The notes: generated by a model from the letters alone, not told the origin. A stretch of 64,000 nucleotides of DNA from Nitrospira sp. MA-1 (GCA_032139905.1 JAQJDB010000007.1:124001-188000); one strand, 5' to 3'; shown: positions 1 to 9,893, numbered from the stretch's first letter. Made by a program: numbers and translations.

Positions 1-3000
1 TCCCCGAGTAAGGAGCGTAGTTCCGGTTCATAGTCTCCCAAGCCTTTGAGAAACAGATCTTCTCCCACGGCTTCATAGACGGCGCTGGTCATGTGTCGAA
101 TGCTCAGTTGCTCGGCCACGGTAAAGGCGTCGTCGGGCCGGCCTTCTTCAGTCAATTGGTCAACAGAGAGCTGAATCAGACGTTCGTATGCGGGCCAGGT
201 GTTGGTCTGACCTGTTGGAGGGTCGGTTTGCGCGGGGAAACGAAGGACCGCTTCAACGGATTGGGTGAGAAACTTCTTTCGCATGGAGGGATCAGCGGCT
301 TCTTCGGCTTGAGACAGATACCACAACCAGCTATTGGGGGCTTGCCGGTCTTCCACCAGTTTGAGTAAGTCGTCCTGAATCCGGCGATAGACCTGAGACT
401 GATCCGATGTTCGTGCTAATTCGGCCTGGTTCAACTTCACCAGAAATTGAGCAGGCAGACGTTCAGAATCTGAGAATAAGGCAGGCTTGAGAAGGAGCGA
501 GTCCGCCTTCTGATAATAGGACCACGGAAGCGTCTGATAGGTGAACTGCTCATGCATGCGTTGGACGGCCTCAGCCGGCCTGAGTCCCTGATCCGGCGAT
601 GGGTCGGGAAGAAGCGAGAGGAGCATGGCGGTGTTGGTGAGGGTGAAGAACAGATTGCGGTCTTCATAGTTTCGTTGCTGGAGATCCCGAATCCCCGAGG
701 TGATGGCCTCCACAAGGCTTTGGTCCGGGGTTTGCCCTTGCAGGAGGCTTTCGACCGCCAATGTCGAAAGATTATAGACGTTGACGCTGGTCCCGAACGG
801 GATATTTAAGGTCCGGGTGTAATTCAAGGATTGACGAAAGGACTCCATCGCCTGTTCAGGTTCATCTAATTGGTGGGACAGCACTCCCAGCCGATTGAGG
901 ACAATGGCTTTTTCTGTCAGAGCGGCCGCATCCTGTGTAGCCGGTGTCACCTGATTGAGGAGAGCGAGTTTTTTGCGATAATAATCTCGAGCGGGACCGG
1001 GTTCGTCTAATTGCTCATAGGTGCTGGCGATATAACTGAACATGAGCTTTTGCTCGCCGATCCGATCGAATCCGCTGGCCGCTTGAGACCCCTTTTCATT
1101 GAGGGCCACATTCACATTGAACAGGCCTGGTCCCTTGGAAAGAGTTTTGCCGCCGCCTATGGTGAGGTGGTCCAGGCTGGTAAAGTAACTGCCCAAAGCC
1201 TGTTTGAGTTCCTCGCGTCCACCGGTTTCACTGGCGCGGCTCAGGTTGAACAGGTTGACCCCGATATTTCTCTGGAGCAATGTGACATTTTGTTCCTGTC
1301 CTAACTCACGGTTCAGGACCAAGGCCTGAGAGAACGCCTCAATGGCTTTGGCATATTGTCCGATGTCCTGATGGGACAATCCGATGCGTTCCAGGATTTC
1401 GGCTTGTAGATTTGGCTGCTCGGGAGGGACCTTTCGTAAGGCCAACTGATATTGCACTAACGATTCCTCGGTGCGTCCGGATTTAAAACAGGCTTCTCCA
1501 TAATTTTTGCGATAGAGCAATTCGGTGATAGTCTCGCCGGACGGAGCGAATTGCTCCTCACGCTGTCGGTAATGTCGATAGGCTTCGCGGGCATTCGAGA
1601 GAGCCAGGTAGGTATTTCCTAAATTCAAGAGCAGTTGGGATTCCACGTCGGGAAAGCGACCGGCATCGTTGATCTCCAGCGCGATGCGATATTCCTGCTC
1701 GGCCTTTTCAAGATATCCTTTGTTGCCGGACGTCCGTTCGGTTTGTTCGTAGGCCCATCCGAGCGTTTGGTGGACATACCCCAGGGCGGGATCTTTTTTC
1801 ATGGCGCGTTGGAGAAGGCGGATGACTAACGGGAGGTCGGGCGGTTCGGTATAGGACAATGCCAGGGCCTGACCATATTGATAGACGGCGTGATCGGGAT
1901 GGGTCTTGACTAAGGTGGTGTACCAGTCCTGGACCTCCGCCGTGTCGTGGAGCATGACTTTAGTTTCAATATAGGCCCGATGGGCTTCTACCGATTCGGG
2001 ATATTGGTTGATCAGGTGTTTTAAGGATTTGGCGGCGATACGGGTCTCCCCCACCTTCCGGTCCTTCAGCGCTTTTTTTACCAATTGTAAAATGAGCAGA
2101 CTCCTGGCTTCCTGGAGTTCGGTGAGATTTTCTCCGGGAAACTGACTTAAGGCGGCATAGGTATCCGCGGCTTCCTGGTAGCGTTCCGATTCTGAAAGGA
2201 TCGTCGCCTTGTTCCGATAGGCTTGGATGACAAGTTCGTTGGGAAGGTCAGGAGCCGAAATAATGAAATCCAGTGTTTCCAGAGCGGAGAGTTGTTCTCC
2301 CTGTTCGTGATAGAGGTCCGCAATGGTTAGGCGGGTAGTGGCGATTAAGACGGGAAAGTCAGGATACTGAGGGATAATCTTGTTCAAGGCTGTAATGCGC
2401 TCACGTTCCGTTTCACCCTGTTGGGAGAGCATCACCACTTGTTGGATGGCCCGTTTGCCCCAGGAGGAGCGTTCGCCAAATAACTGGATGACATCCACGA
2501 ACACGCGGATCACATTGGGAGCATCATCCAGAATCCGGTAGGCTTCCCCTCTGGTAAAGAGACCCTTGGCTCGAATCTCTTTGTTGTGCAGATCTTCCAC
2601 TTTGACGAGGTAATCCAGGGCCGTGAGAGGATCCTCCGCAAAAAGGTAAAGCCGTCCGGCTTCAATGAGGGCTTGACCGTATACCTCATCCATGTTCCGG
2701 TGTTCCTCACCGATGGTGAGGAGCTCAGCCGCGCCTGTGGCGACTAACCGGCGTCTTGCCGCGGAGCTGATGCCCTGAGCCTGCTCCCGGACTCGCAAGA
2801 CGATGGTATAGATTCTGGCCAACGCGCCGGTCCGTCCCGGTTGGCTGGTGTAGGGCTCCAGAGATTGGCGGGCCGCAAGAAAATTTCCCTCCTGTGTCTG
2901 TGTTTCGGCAAGGGAAAAATCAAATTCCGCTCGTGCCTCAGGGGGTTGCTCTGCCAACAGATTGTGAGAAATGTTCCCGAGGACCAGGAGGGCGAGATCC

Positions 3001-4115
3001 AATTGCCCGTGATCCTGATACGATGCGGCCAGCGATTTGGCCTGATCGAGGTCGACGTAATCCTTGAGAAACGCGGGGATGTCCATTCGGAAAATATCTC
3101 CGCTCTTCAGATCGGAATAATAGAGGAAATCCCCCGACACGGCTGGGTAAATATCAAATTTGTGCGCCGGAGTGATCCGATAGAGTCTTTGGAGTTGAGG
3201 CTGCTGCGGGTCCCAAAGTCTCATCCAAATGGACGATTCATCATCGGTATCAACGAGCCCGTCATTGTTGGTGTCCCGGTCATATCGGGTAAACACCAGG
3301 GGGACATTCGTGGTCATGGTAGCGGGGTTGTGGTCCAAGGCAGGCCAGAGATCCAGGACCTTGCTGTCCTGGTCGAAGGAGGTGGAGCTGTTGTCGTGAA
3401 GATTCAATAGGGTCAGATGGCCACCATTGGAATACAGAAGTTGCCCCTGGGCATTCACGAAATAGCTGGTGGCTTGGGGCACAACCAGTTCTTCAGATTG
3501 GCTCGAAAAGGATTTCCGGTAGATGGCGGAGGTGTTGTGAAGCGGATCGGTTTTGAGATACAAAAATCCTTGTTCTTCTTGGTCCCACTGTGGAGCACCG
3601 TCGCCGCTGGTTAAATCCGTCAGTCGTTGCTCCTCACGGGTAATCAGATCCAGGAGATAAACATCACCGCGGGGATCGGATTTATGGGACACATATAAGA
3701 GTCGAGTGCCATCCCGGTTCAAGGCCGGTTCCTGATCACTGGCCGGGTGCGTGGTCATTTGTCGAGGAAGCGTCAGCGCGGAACTCTTGAGTGTTTGAAC
3801 CCAGATATCCAGATTGCCGGATCGATTGGACACAAAGGCGAGCGTCTGTCCATCCATGGAGACTGACGGTTGATAATCCAGAGCAGGGTGAGTGGTCAGG
3901 CGTTCAGGGGGCGCAGCGAAAGTCGTCAGGGAAAAGCCGAATACTCCGGCCAGGCCCATGGACGCGATCAAATACCATAGGGCTCCTTGAGCATAGAGCG
4001 ACCTTTTCCCTTTTCTTCCTGATGTTGGCTCAGGAGCATCGTGGCAAGGAGGGGAGAGAGGATTATCTCGCAACGTGGAGTTGTGATTTAGGGTGTGGGG
4101 TCTTTTTGAGTCCAT
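1..4115 (-). CDS. PD40/TolB-like beta-propeller plus TPR protein (3' end outside window)
   Basis: The minus frame is open from an ATG at 4115 to the window edge, over 1,370 codons. The N-terminus has a basic stretch and one membrane segment (about residues 35-60, LIASMGLAGVFGFSLT). TolB/PD40-type propeller blades follow (for example VSMDGQTLAFVSNRSGNLDIW and LNRDGTRLLYVSHKSD). The rest is a long helical array of TPR-like repeats (ALGYVHQTLGWAYEQTER, ESLVQYQLALRKVPPEQP). I infer an anchored scaffold facing the periplasm. The start overlaps the upstream lipoprotein gene by 28 bases, so the two are probably translationally coupled. The C-terminal domain lies beyond the window. Large TPR proteins of this sort sometimes end in a CHAT domain, but nothing here shows that. 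Confidence 0.8.
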   Translation of the reverse strand, partial: MDSKRPHTLNHNSTLRDNPLSPPCHDAPEPTSGRKGKRSLYAQGALWYLIASMGLAGVFGFSLTTFAAPPERLTTHPALDYQPSVSMDGQTLAFVSNRSGNLDIWVQTLKSSALTLPRQMTTHPASDQEPALNRDGTRLLYVSHKSDPRGDVYLLDLITREEQRLTDLTSGDGAPQWDQEEQGFLYLKTDPLHNTSAIYRKSFSSQSEELVVPQATSYFVNAQGQLLYSNGGHLTLLNLHDNSSTSFDQDSKVLDLWPALDHNPATMTTNVPLVFTRYDRDTNNDGLVDTDDESSIWMRLWDPQQPQLQRLYRITPAHKFDIYPAVSGDFLYYSDLKSGDIFRMDIPAFLKDYVDLDQAKSLAASYQDHGQLDLALLVLGNISHNLLAEQPPEARAEFDFSLAETQTQEGNFLAARQSLEPYTSQPGRTGALARIYTIVLRVREQAQGISSAARRRLVATGAAELLTIGEEHRNMDEVYGQALIEAGRLYLFAEDPLTALDYLVKVEDLHNKEIRAKGLFTRGEAYRILDDAPNVIRVFVDVIQLFGERSSWGKRAIQQVVMLSQQGETERERITALNKIIPQYPDFPVLIATTRLTIADLYHEQGEQLSALETLDFIISAPDLPNELVIQAYRNKATILSESERYQEAADTYAALSQFPGENLTELQEARSLLILQLVKKALKDRKVGETRIAAKSLKHLINQYPESVEAHRAYIETKVMLHDTAEVQDWYTTLVKTHPDHAVYQYGQALALSYTEPPDLPLVIRLLQRAMKKDPALGYVHQTLGWAYEQTERTSGNKGYLEKAEQEYRIALEINDAGRFPDVESQLLLNLGNTYLALSNAREAYRHYRQREEQFAPSGETITELLYRKNYGEACFKSGRTEESLVQYQLALRKVPPEQPNLQAEILERIGLSHQDIGQYAKAIEAFSQALVLNRELGQEQNVTLLQRNIGVNLFNLSRASETGGREELKQALGSYFTSLDHLTIGGGKTLSKGPGLFNVNVALNEKGSQAASGFDRIGEQKLMFSYIASTYEQLDEPGPARDYYRKKLALLNQVTPATQDAAALTEKAIVLNRLGVLSHQLDEPEQAMESFRQSLNYTRTLNIPFGTSVNVYNLSTLAVESLLQGQTPDQSLVEAITSGIRDLQQRNYEDRNLFFTLTNTAMLLSLLPDPSPDQGLRPAEAVQRMHEQFTYQTLPWSYYQKADSLLLKPALFSDSERLPAQFLVKLNQAELARTSDQSQVYRRIQDDLLKLVEDRQAPNSWLWYLSQAEEAADPSMRKKFLTQSVEAVLRFPAQTDPPTGQTNTWPAYERLIQLSVDQLTEEGRPDDAFTVAEQLSIRHMTSAVYEAVGEDLFLKGLGDYEPELRSLLG

Positions 4116-4699
4116 GTCCCATTGTCCAGTTGGATTCGTTCTCCCTTGAGCGCTTTATCCCGATTGAGTGCGGCAAACATTTTGTGGACGCGTGGTAATT
4201 CTGAGGGTGTCAGGGTCTCGTTGGTCTCAATGATCCGGCTCATGATCGCGAGACGATCCTCATTCTCCTCGTTGATTAGATTTTCAACAAACGCTCGATC
4301 GTCCGGTTGGACCTTTTCCGGCTCCAGGAGAGTGACGCCACCTTCATTATTTTCTCCGATAATTCCTAATGATTTATAGCGATTGAGGTCATCTTTGTTA
4401 AACGACACTCGTTGGAGGGCACGCACAACGTCTTTTTTCCCTGGAGGAAGTTCCTGTGTCTGTTTCAGTTTCCCCTTCGGATCAATATAGCGAACCGAGG
4501 CCACGAGCATGACTTGCTGATTGAGTTCTTGATACGTGCCGAGGACCTGATTTTCCAATGCCGTGCGTTCATCAACTACGGTCACACCGACTAATGGTCC
4601 GCTGCAGGCTGTGAGGAGGGCAAGAAGAAGGGTCAGTGAAATGGGATGGAAAGAGAACGTGTGATCAGTCCTGTAGGGGGGTAATAGGAGATAGAACAT
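4088..4699 (-). CDS. DUF1318-like lipoprotein
   Basis: A 203-residue protein with a signal peptide and lipobox (LLALLTAC, Cys about residue 33), so it is probably a lipidated envelope protein. The C-terminal third resembles DUF1318/YdbL proteins: a segment rich in NLINEENEDR, then VHKMFAALNRDKALKGERI and an NGTWTQK tail. The middle (DERTALENQVLGTYQELNQQ) fits the longer two-part members of that family. AAGGAG lies about 11 bases upstream of the ATG. The 3' end overlaps the start of the PD40/TPR gene, which suggests a common transcript. The molecular function is unknown. Confidence 0.7.
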   Translation of the reverse strand: MFYLLLPPYRTDHTFSFHPISLTLLLALLTACSGPLVGVTVVDERTALENQVLGTYQELNQQVMLVASVRYIDPKGKLKQTQELPPGKKDVVRALQRVSFNKDDLNRYKSLGIIGENNEGGVTLLEPEKVQPDDRAFVENLINEENEDRLAIMSRIIETNETLTPSELPRVHKMFAALNRDKALKGERIQLDNGTWTQKDPTP

Positions 4700-4821
4700 A
4701 ACGAATCGGCTCCTTATGAGAGTAGAGGCTGCTTTATCTTATCAAATTACAGAAACCCGCTGAAGAAAAATTTCCACAAGGTCATCCTGTGCCAGACTCT
4801 TGTCATTCTGAGTCGGACGCT

Positions 4822-4908
4822 TTGTCATCCTGAGCGAAGCGAAGGATCTGAGCCCAGGTTATCCGGGTCGTGGCTAGGCTAGATGCTTCGCGTGGCTCAG
4901 CATGACAA
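4822..4908. repeat. Inverted-end repeat, copy 1
   Basis: It begins TTGTCATCCTGAGCGAAG and ends CTCAGCATGACAA. The two ends are inverted repeats matching at 12 of 13 positions. A partial extra copy of the left end (TTGTCATTCTGAGTCGGACG) precedes it at about 4799-4819. A second full copy lies on the other side of the GIY-YIG gene. Similar GTCATCCTGAG...CTCAGCATGAC repeats are scattered through many bacterial genomes. Confidence 0.8.
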
Positions 4909-4913
4909 CATTA

Positions 4914-5201
4914 TTAAATGTCCCAATCTGCAGAAAGATCCGTCCATTTGGAATTGACCGTGGCAATTAACGCCAGTTTCTTTATTCGCGTCCAGCCTTT
5001 GAGCTGTTTCTCCCGAGCGAGTGCTGCGTGAATATCCCCAGTTTCTTCGAAGTACAATAATCGTGTGATGCGATATCTTGATGTGAAATGACTGCCTTTT
5101 CCATACTTGTGTTCATAGACTCGAAGTGTGAGATCATTCGTGAACCCGGCATATAATGTGCCGGATTGGTTTGTCATGATGTACACATAATATTGTTTCA
5201 T
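4914..5201 (-). CDS. GIY-YIG nuclease domain protein (UPF0213/YhbQ-like)
   Basis: 95 residues, the normal length for single-domain GIY-YIG proteins. The hallmark strand pair is visible as YYVYIM (residues 4-9) and LYAGFTNDL (about 16-24), with Phe in the second motif where Tyr or Val is common. The catalytic Arg (LTLRVYEHK) and the downstream Glu in the TRLLYFEE strand follow the family pattern, and the end has the usual AREKQLKGWTRIKKLALI. The predicted role is a small DNA-cleaving or DNA-repair-associated nuclease, with substrate unknown. The gene is tightly enclosed by two copies of an inverted-end repeat. Confidence 0.85.
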   Translation of the reverse strand: MKQYYVYIMTNQSGTLYAGFTNDLTLRVYEHKYGKGSHFTSRYRITRLLYFEETGDIHAALAREKQLKGWTRIKKLALIATVNSKWTDLSADWDI

Positions 5202-5222
5202 CTGTTGCCTGAGCCTCTCGCA

Positions 5223-5311
5223 TTGTCATCCTGAGTCGGACGAAGGATCTGTGCCCAGCCCAACCGTGCCATGGCCTAGCGAGATGCTTCGCCTTCAGCT
5301 CAGCATGACAA
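5223..5311. repeat. Inverted-end repeat, copy 2
   Basis: An 89-base copy in the same orientation as copy 1. It shares the outer TTGTCATCCTGAG / CTCAGCATGACAA ends and the inner CGAAGGATCTG...GCCCAG and AGATGCTTCGC blocks. The centre has diverged. It ends 17 bases before the stop of the AsmA-like gene. Confidence 0.8.
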
Positions 5312-5328
5312 GATAAGAGAATTGTTTC

Positions 5329-8300
5329 CTATTGAAGCACGATCTCCCCTTCGGGGGTGAACGAGTAAGTTTCGGCCCCGATCAAATCCAATACTTTTGC
5401 CAGGTCTTCCCAGTTGGGTATGGCGGCGGTAAGTTTTTCGATGTTTTTCATCTTGGCAATCGGGATGCGCTCCAATCTAAAGGTGGGGATCAGACTTCCC
5501 TGGAAGTAAATCGTCAGATTGAATTGGCCTCTAGCCACTTCCATCGTCACCCGTGAGGGATTCGCGAACTTCAATTGCGCGCGAACATTGGAGATCGTCG
5601 GTCTGCTGCCTTCCGGGTCCAGGAATACGAGGAGGCGATCCAGTGCTTCTTTTCCGATGTGCGTAATGTGCAGGTTGCATTCCAATCGGCTCAAATCCAC
5701 GGCTCCCGTGGTTCCTTGCAACATGGTCGTGAGTCCAATGGTTGCGGCAATGATGCTATCCCCTTTGATTTTGGATTCCGTCTGGATGAGTCGGTTGGCA
5801 TCAAGATTCGCCACTTCAAACTCCGCCGATAGACGCAGAGGATCTTCAGCGGCAATGATGACATTTCCCCCAATCCCTCCACCCAATAAATTCATGGCGA
5901 GATTTTGCATTTTGAGGGACTGTTGCTCAAACGCCAAATTAGTCGAGAAGTTTTCAATTGTGAATGGCCCGAGCTGGAGAAGATCAATGGTGAGGGTCTG
6001 CCCTTTCCGGGAAAACGATTTGAGCTGGGCAATACGGTCGGACGGCTGAAATTTCTTTTTCGGGGAAGGCCGGAGTTCATCAGGTTTCCAGGAAAATGAT
6101 TTTCTGAGCTGTATCCCACCGTTCATTTGACGGAGTTCCGTGCCATCCCGAGTCACGGAGAGTGCTTCAGACCCGATCTCCACAGAGGCGTCCAGACTCC
6201 CCTGTTCTTTTTTGAGCATGGACAGGGTGACCAGGGCTTTGCCGTTCCCCTGTATCCCCAAGGGTTGCAAGGCTTCTTGGAAGGTCTCTACATCCAGAGC
6301 CAGGCGGGTGTGCAGTTGGGCAAAGAGTTTTGCCAATTGAGTGCCACGAGGCGAACTGGAGGACAACAGCTCACGCAAGCCCACTACTGCGCTCTTGATG
6401 GAAAGGTCGACCCCCGTTGATGTGACATGGATCGGGTCAATCTGGACTTCATTAAGATCCGGAGACGACATGTTCACGTGCAGAGAGGTGTTGGCTAATT
6501 CTCTGATCGGGAGGGTGTCCGGCAAGTAAATCCTATTGAGCGTGACATCCGTGGTGAGTTGGGTTTGAGGTGTGGCTCGTGGCGAATAGGCCATGGCCAG
6601 GGTGCCATTACCTCCCTGAACCCGATATCCCGAGACGGCTCCCTCGAGATCCCGCAGCGTGAGCTTTCCATTGACTCCCAACGGAAGGGTTAGTTTCTGG
6701 AGGTCATCTTCGTTGGGGACTTTACCCGCCGCTCGCAGGGTCAGACTGATCCGTCCTTTTGGATTGATGTCCTCTATTCCCTTCATGAGTGGTCCCGACA
6801 GATGCGGGAGAAGGTTGCCCACATGGAGGAGGGGTAGCTGCAGATCTACATCAAATCCTTGGCTCTCCTGCTGATACCGGGCTTTCATCCCCATATCTAA
6901 TATCTCTTCGCTGGTCAGTCGGAGATTTTCCAATAGAAAATCTTTTTTGAATACATCTTCTTTCGTTGTTGATGACAGTCTGATTGAAGGAAGGGTGGCC
7001 GTCAGACTGGGATCCTGGTACCTCAGGTCGACGAGCGTGAGTTGAAGCTGGTCTTCCGAGCGAAGACTGGTGGGTTGAAAGGTCGGCGAGAGATGGCCTT
7101 GAAAGTGAGATTTCAAGATCACATGGCTGGTGCCGATTGTCACCGTATCAGCCCCATGGAGGTCAGAGAAATTTGAAGAAAATCCCACCGTTCCCTGAAT
7201 TGCACCATTGGTTTCTTGGTAGCCGGAAGCAAGCAGGAAGGTAAGTTGGTGCATGGTGCCTTCTGCGCCGAAGGATTCCAATTGAGCTTGAAGGGAGGAC
7301 AGTTTGAGTGCGGCAGTTGCTTTTGCCCATTCGGGACGGAAATCCGGATGAAGTGCTCCGGTGGCATGCAGCACAAAGGTATCCGGTTCGGACCCTTTCT
7401 GGAGAACGAGTCCTTGAAGCCGGTCGTTGGGTATGAGAGCGAGTAATTCATTGATCTTTGGCGACAGACGAACCTTAAGCGAGGCATTCATTCCTTCCTT
7501 CGGAGCAGCATGAGGCTGTATCGCGCCGCTTACCTGTAAGGTTCCATAGGGGCTGAGGTCGGCGTTCAAATGTTTCACCTCGATGTGGCGGGTGTGATGA
7601 TTGCCACTGGTATCGAGGGTCACGGCGAAAGGAAGAGTGAATGGTGTACCAGTTAGTTCGCCGGGTAAGGCGGTAGTGCCGGAGACCTTCAGATTTCCCG
7701 AAAATGGGCCGGACGCCTGGTAGTCGCTCTGAAGCATAAAATTAAATTTCTGTATTCCATACGCTTGAAATGTCACATCATGAGTAGCAAGTTTTGCTGA
7801 AACGTTTCCCGTCAGGGGGACGTTTTCCTTAATCTGAAGTTCCTGGGCGGTGAATGCCAGATCGGTCGGTCCCACGGTCAGTGCGAGTTCCGGATAATGC
7901 AGCTCGATATTTTTCCCGTCTAATCCCGCGTGGATGGTTCCCTCAAATCCGGAGTCGGGAAGTGAGCCGGTGATGGTGAATGAGGGAGAAAGGCGTCCGT
8001 GAATTGAAGCCGTGGCAAAATCCGGTGGCACAAAATCCTTGGCGAGGGCCAGAATGTTCCCGAGGTCAAGTTCCGTATCGGCCAGGGAAAGATTCACGCC
8101 TTTTTTGGTCAGGAATTCGTTGATCGTTCCGGAAAGTGTGAGGCGAAGGGCCTGATCCGATTCAATGGTGAGCTGTTTCAGATCAAGGTGTTGAGTCGGA
8201 AGATGAATCGCCGTATCGAATGTTATCTTCAGAGGCAGTTGAATGTATTTCCCTTGAAGCGCCACGGCGACTTGGTCAACCCGCAGCGTGCCGTTGAGAA

Positions 8301-8901
8301 GGGCATCATCCGATGAAATGGCCCCCGAACTCTGTAGATTCAAATGGGTCAGGTTCACCGCCAGGTCGGGCGACACCGTTACCTGGATATCGCTCTCAAT
8401 GATCCGAAATGTTTCAAGATTAATTGAGACCGGAAGGGTTGGAAGCGTTGCCGGTTCAGAAGGGGGTGGGGGAGGTGGCTCCGGAGTGGCTTTCGTCAGT
8501 TCAGGCAGATTGAGTGATATGTCTGCATGATCGATGGAGATTTCGTTGATGGTGAAGGTGCCTTTGAGCAGACCCAACAGGCTGTAATCCAATGTCAGAT
8601 GTTCGAATGTGAGTGGGGTTTGGCCCGGCTTGGTCAATTCCAATTGACTGACTTCAAGGCCGGTGAGCAGATTAAACGAAAGGGATTGGATCCTGACCGT
8701 ACCTTGAAGAAGCTCGGAGAGACGAATTTCCAGCTCCTGCCGGACCATGTCCGAAGGAAACCAATAGGTCAATAACAGACCGGCACAGAGAAGAAGGGTC
8801 AGGATGCCAATGCCTAGCCAGACAAACCACTTCAAGAGTTTTCTTGGTCGTGGTGGCTTTGCCGAAGGAGGCGTGTCTTGTCGGGGGGTATCGGGGGTCA
8901 T
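5329..8901 (-). CDS. AsmA-like envelope protein
   Basis: 1,190 residues. A Pro-rich cytoplasmic N-terminus is followed by one transmembrane helix (about residues 27-48, WLGIGILTLLLCAGLLLTYW), and then a very long beta-rich periplasmic region. The start after the helix (VRQELEIRLSELLQGTVRIQSLSFNLLTGLEVSQLEL) is typical of AsmA/TamB-type proteins, and the C-terminus (GGIGGNVIIAAEDPLRLSAEFEV) resembles AsmA-like C-terminal modules. Family members are thought to bridge the periplasm and move or regulate phospholipids or assist outer-membrane assembly. A poly-Pro linker (PEPPPPPPSEP) lies near residue 145. The exact subfamily is not certain. Confidence 0.75.
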   Translation of the reverse strand: MTPDTPRQDTPPSAKPPRPRKLLKWFVWLGIGILTLLLCAGLLLTYWFPSDMVRQELEIRLSELLQGTVRIQSLSFNLLTGLEVSQLELTKPGQTPLTFEHLTLDYSLLGLLKGTFTINEISIDHADISLNLPELTKATPEPPPPPPSEPATLPTLPVSINLETFRIIESDIQVTVSPDLAVNLTHLNLQSSGAISSDDALLNGTLRVDQVAVALQGKYIQLPLKITFDTAIHLPTQHLDLKQLTIESDQALRLTLSGTINEFLTKKGVNLSLADTELDLGNILALAKDFVPPDFATASIHGRLSPSFTITGSLPDSGFEGTIHAGLDGKNIELHYPELALTVGPTDLAFTAQELQIKENVPLTGNVSAKLATHDVTFQAYGIQKFNFMLQSDYQASGPFSGNLKVSGTTALPGELTGTPFTLPFAVTLDTSGNHHTRHIEVKHLNADLSPYGTLQVSGAIQPHAAPKEGMNASLKVRLSPKINELLALIPNDRLQGLVLQKGSEPDTFVLHATGALHPDFRPEWAKATAALKLSSLQAQLESFGAEGTMHQLTFLLASGYQETNGAIQGTVGFSSNFSDLHGADTVTIGTSHVILKSHFQGHLSPTFQPTSLRSEDQLQLTLVDLRYQDPSLTATLPSIRLSSTTKEDVFKKDFLLENLRLTSEEILDMGMKARYQQESQGFDVDLQLPLLHVGNLLPHLSGPLMKGIEDINPKGRISLTLRAAGKVPNEDDLQKLTLPLGVNGKLTLRDLEGAVSGYRVQGGNGTLAMAYSPRATPQTQLTTDVTLNRIYLPDTLPIRELANTSLHVNMSSPDLNEVQIDPIHVTSTGVDLSIKSAVVGLRELLSSSSPRGTQLAKLFAQLHTRLALDVETFQEALQPLGIQGNGKALVTLSMLKKEQGSLDASVEIGSEALSVTRDGTELRQMNGGIQLRKSFSWKPDELRPSPKKKFQPSDRIAQLKSFSRKGQTLTIDLLQLGPFTIENFSTNLAFEQQSLKMQNLAMNLLGGGIGGNVIIAAEDPLRLSAEFEVANLDANRLIQTESKIKGDSIIAATIGLTTMLQGTTGAVDLSRLECNLHITHIGKEALDRLLVFLDPEGSRPTISNVRAQLKFANPSRVTMEVARGQFNLTIYFQGSLIPTFRLERIPIAKMKNIEKLTAAIPNWEDLAKVLDLIGAETYSFTPEGEIVLQ

Positions 8902-9538
8902 GGAAGAGAAATGGTTTAATTGTCAGGCAGCGACATACCCTCTTTGGTTATTGGAGTTTGGACAGATCATACAGAATATCTGATTCTGGTATTACAGTTT
9001 TATTATGTGTATCGGGAATCCATTTTGGAGTTTTTCATTCAAAAAGTATTGGGAGGTGAACGTATCGCACTGGTGTCACCAATTTTCATGTCATCGTGCT
9101 TTTCTATGTAGCCGGGTTTCGCCACGGCAAACGCGGCATTTTTGTTTTTGGCAAAAGGATCCAAAACCAAAGACGCCCCGTCTGGGCTCATGAGGAGCGT
9201 CCCTTCCTCAGACCAGACGGCAGGCGTCGGACCCTGGGAGACGAACATCCCGGTTACTCTCATAAAAGAGCGAGGAGCCCTCTACTTCGTATGATCCGAT
9301 AACGCTCCAATTCCCCGTAGCGTCGATTACCTAAGAGTTTAGTCAACTTTAGGCCTTAAATAAAGGAATGGAATGTTTTCTAGGGATACCTGATAGGGAA
9401 TTTTTGAATGCGAGGGAAAGGGGAATCCTTTTCGGAATGACCGCAGTCACCAGGCGGGCCTGTTTGAAGGGATCGGGAGCGGGCGAGGCGAGGAAGTCAC
9501 AGGGAGAAACGTAAGTTGAAGGTTTGGTGGTGTGGGTA
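8902..9538. other. Gene-poor stretch
   Basis: About 640 bases upstream of the AsmA-like gene. Only one weak reading frame (9039-9263, minus) was seen. No RNA gene, terminator or clear repeat was recognised. Confidence 0.5.
9039..9263 (-). CDS. Possible small protein, unrecognised
   Basis: A 74-residue frame with plausible protein composition (VWSEEGTLLMSPDGASLVLD). There is no convincing ribosome-binding site before its ATG and no known family, and it stands alone. It could equally be chance or a relic. Confidence 0.25.
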   Translation of the reverse strand: MRVTGMFVSQGPTPAVWSEEGTLLMSPDGASLVLDPFAKNKNAAFAVAKPGYIEKHDDMKIGDTSAIRSPPNTF

Positions 9539-9790
9539 TTAGCTTCCTTTGATCAGGCGATAGCCAAAAAGGAGGAGAAAGGCCCCGCCAACGGCAATGC
9601 CGAAACTTGGCAGATTAAACCCGGTGACCTCGCCATAACCAAAGTAGGTGCTGATGAATCCGCCCACCATGGCGCCGAAGATCCCAATCAAGATGGTAAT
9701 AATCATTCCCCCGGGGTCTTTCCCCGGCATGAGAAGCTTGGCGAGGATTCCTGCAATGAGGCCGAACACGATCCAGGAAATGATGCCCAA
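9539..9790 (-). CDS. GlsB/YeaQ/YmgE family membrane protein
   Basis: 83 residues and three hydrophobic helices. It has the family's Gly-rich pattern: IISWIVFGLIAGILAKLLMPG, then GGMIITILIGIFGAMVGGFI, and GIAVGGAFLLLFGYRLIKG at the end. The start is a TTG at 9790, chosen because AAGGAGG lies 7 bases upstream, the protein begins exactly at the family's usual first residues, and no ATG fits. Members are often linked to envelope or general stress. It follows the DUF2959 and DUF2780 genes in the same direction. Confidence 0.85.
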   Translation of the reverse strand: MGIISWIVFGLIAGILAKLLMPGKDPGGMIITILIGIFGAMVGGFISTYFGYGEVTGFNLPSFGIAVGGAFLLLFGYRLIKGS

Positions 9791-9893
9791 CGAAGACCCT
9801 CCTTGTGAGTCAGGATGAATGATGTAGGTGTCACTCGCCTGCCTATTGCTGACAGGACGAGTGACCCCCTGGGACTGGCAAAGGCCTGAATGG

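Noticed and set aside
93-3614. Several plus-strand frames inside the first 4 kb
   Set aside because: All lie opposite the long open minus frame of the PD40/TPR gene.
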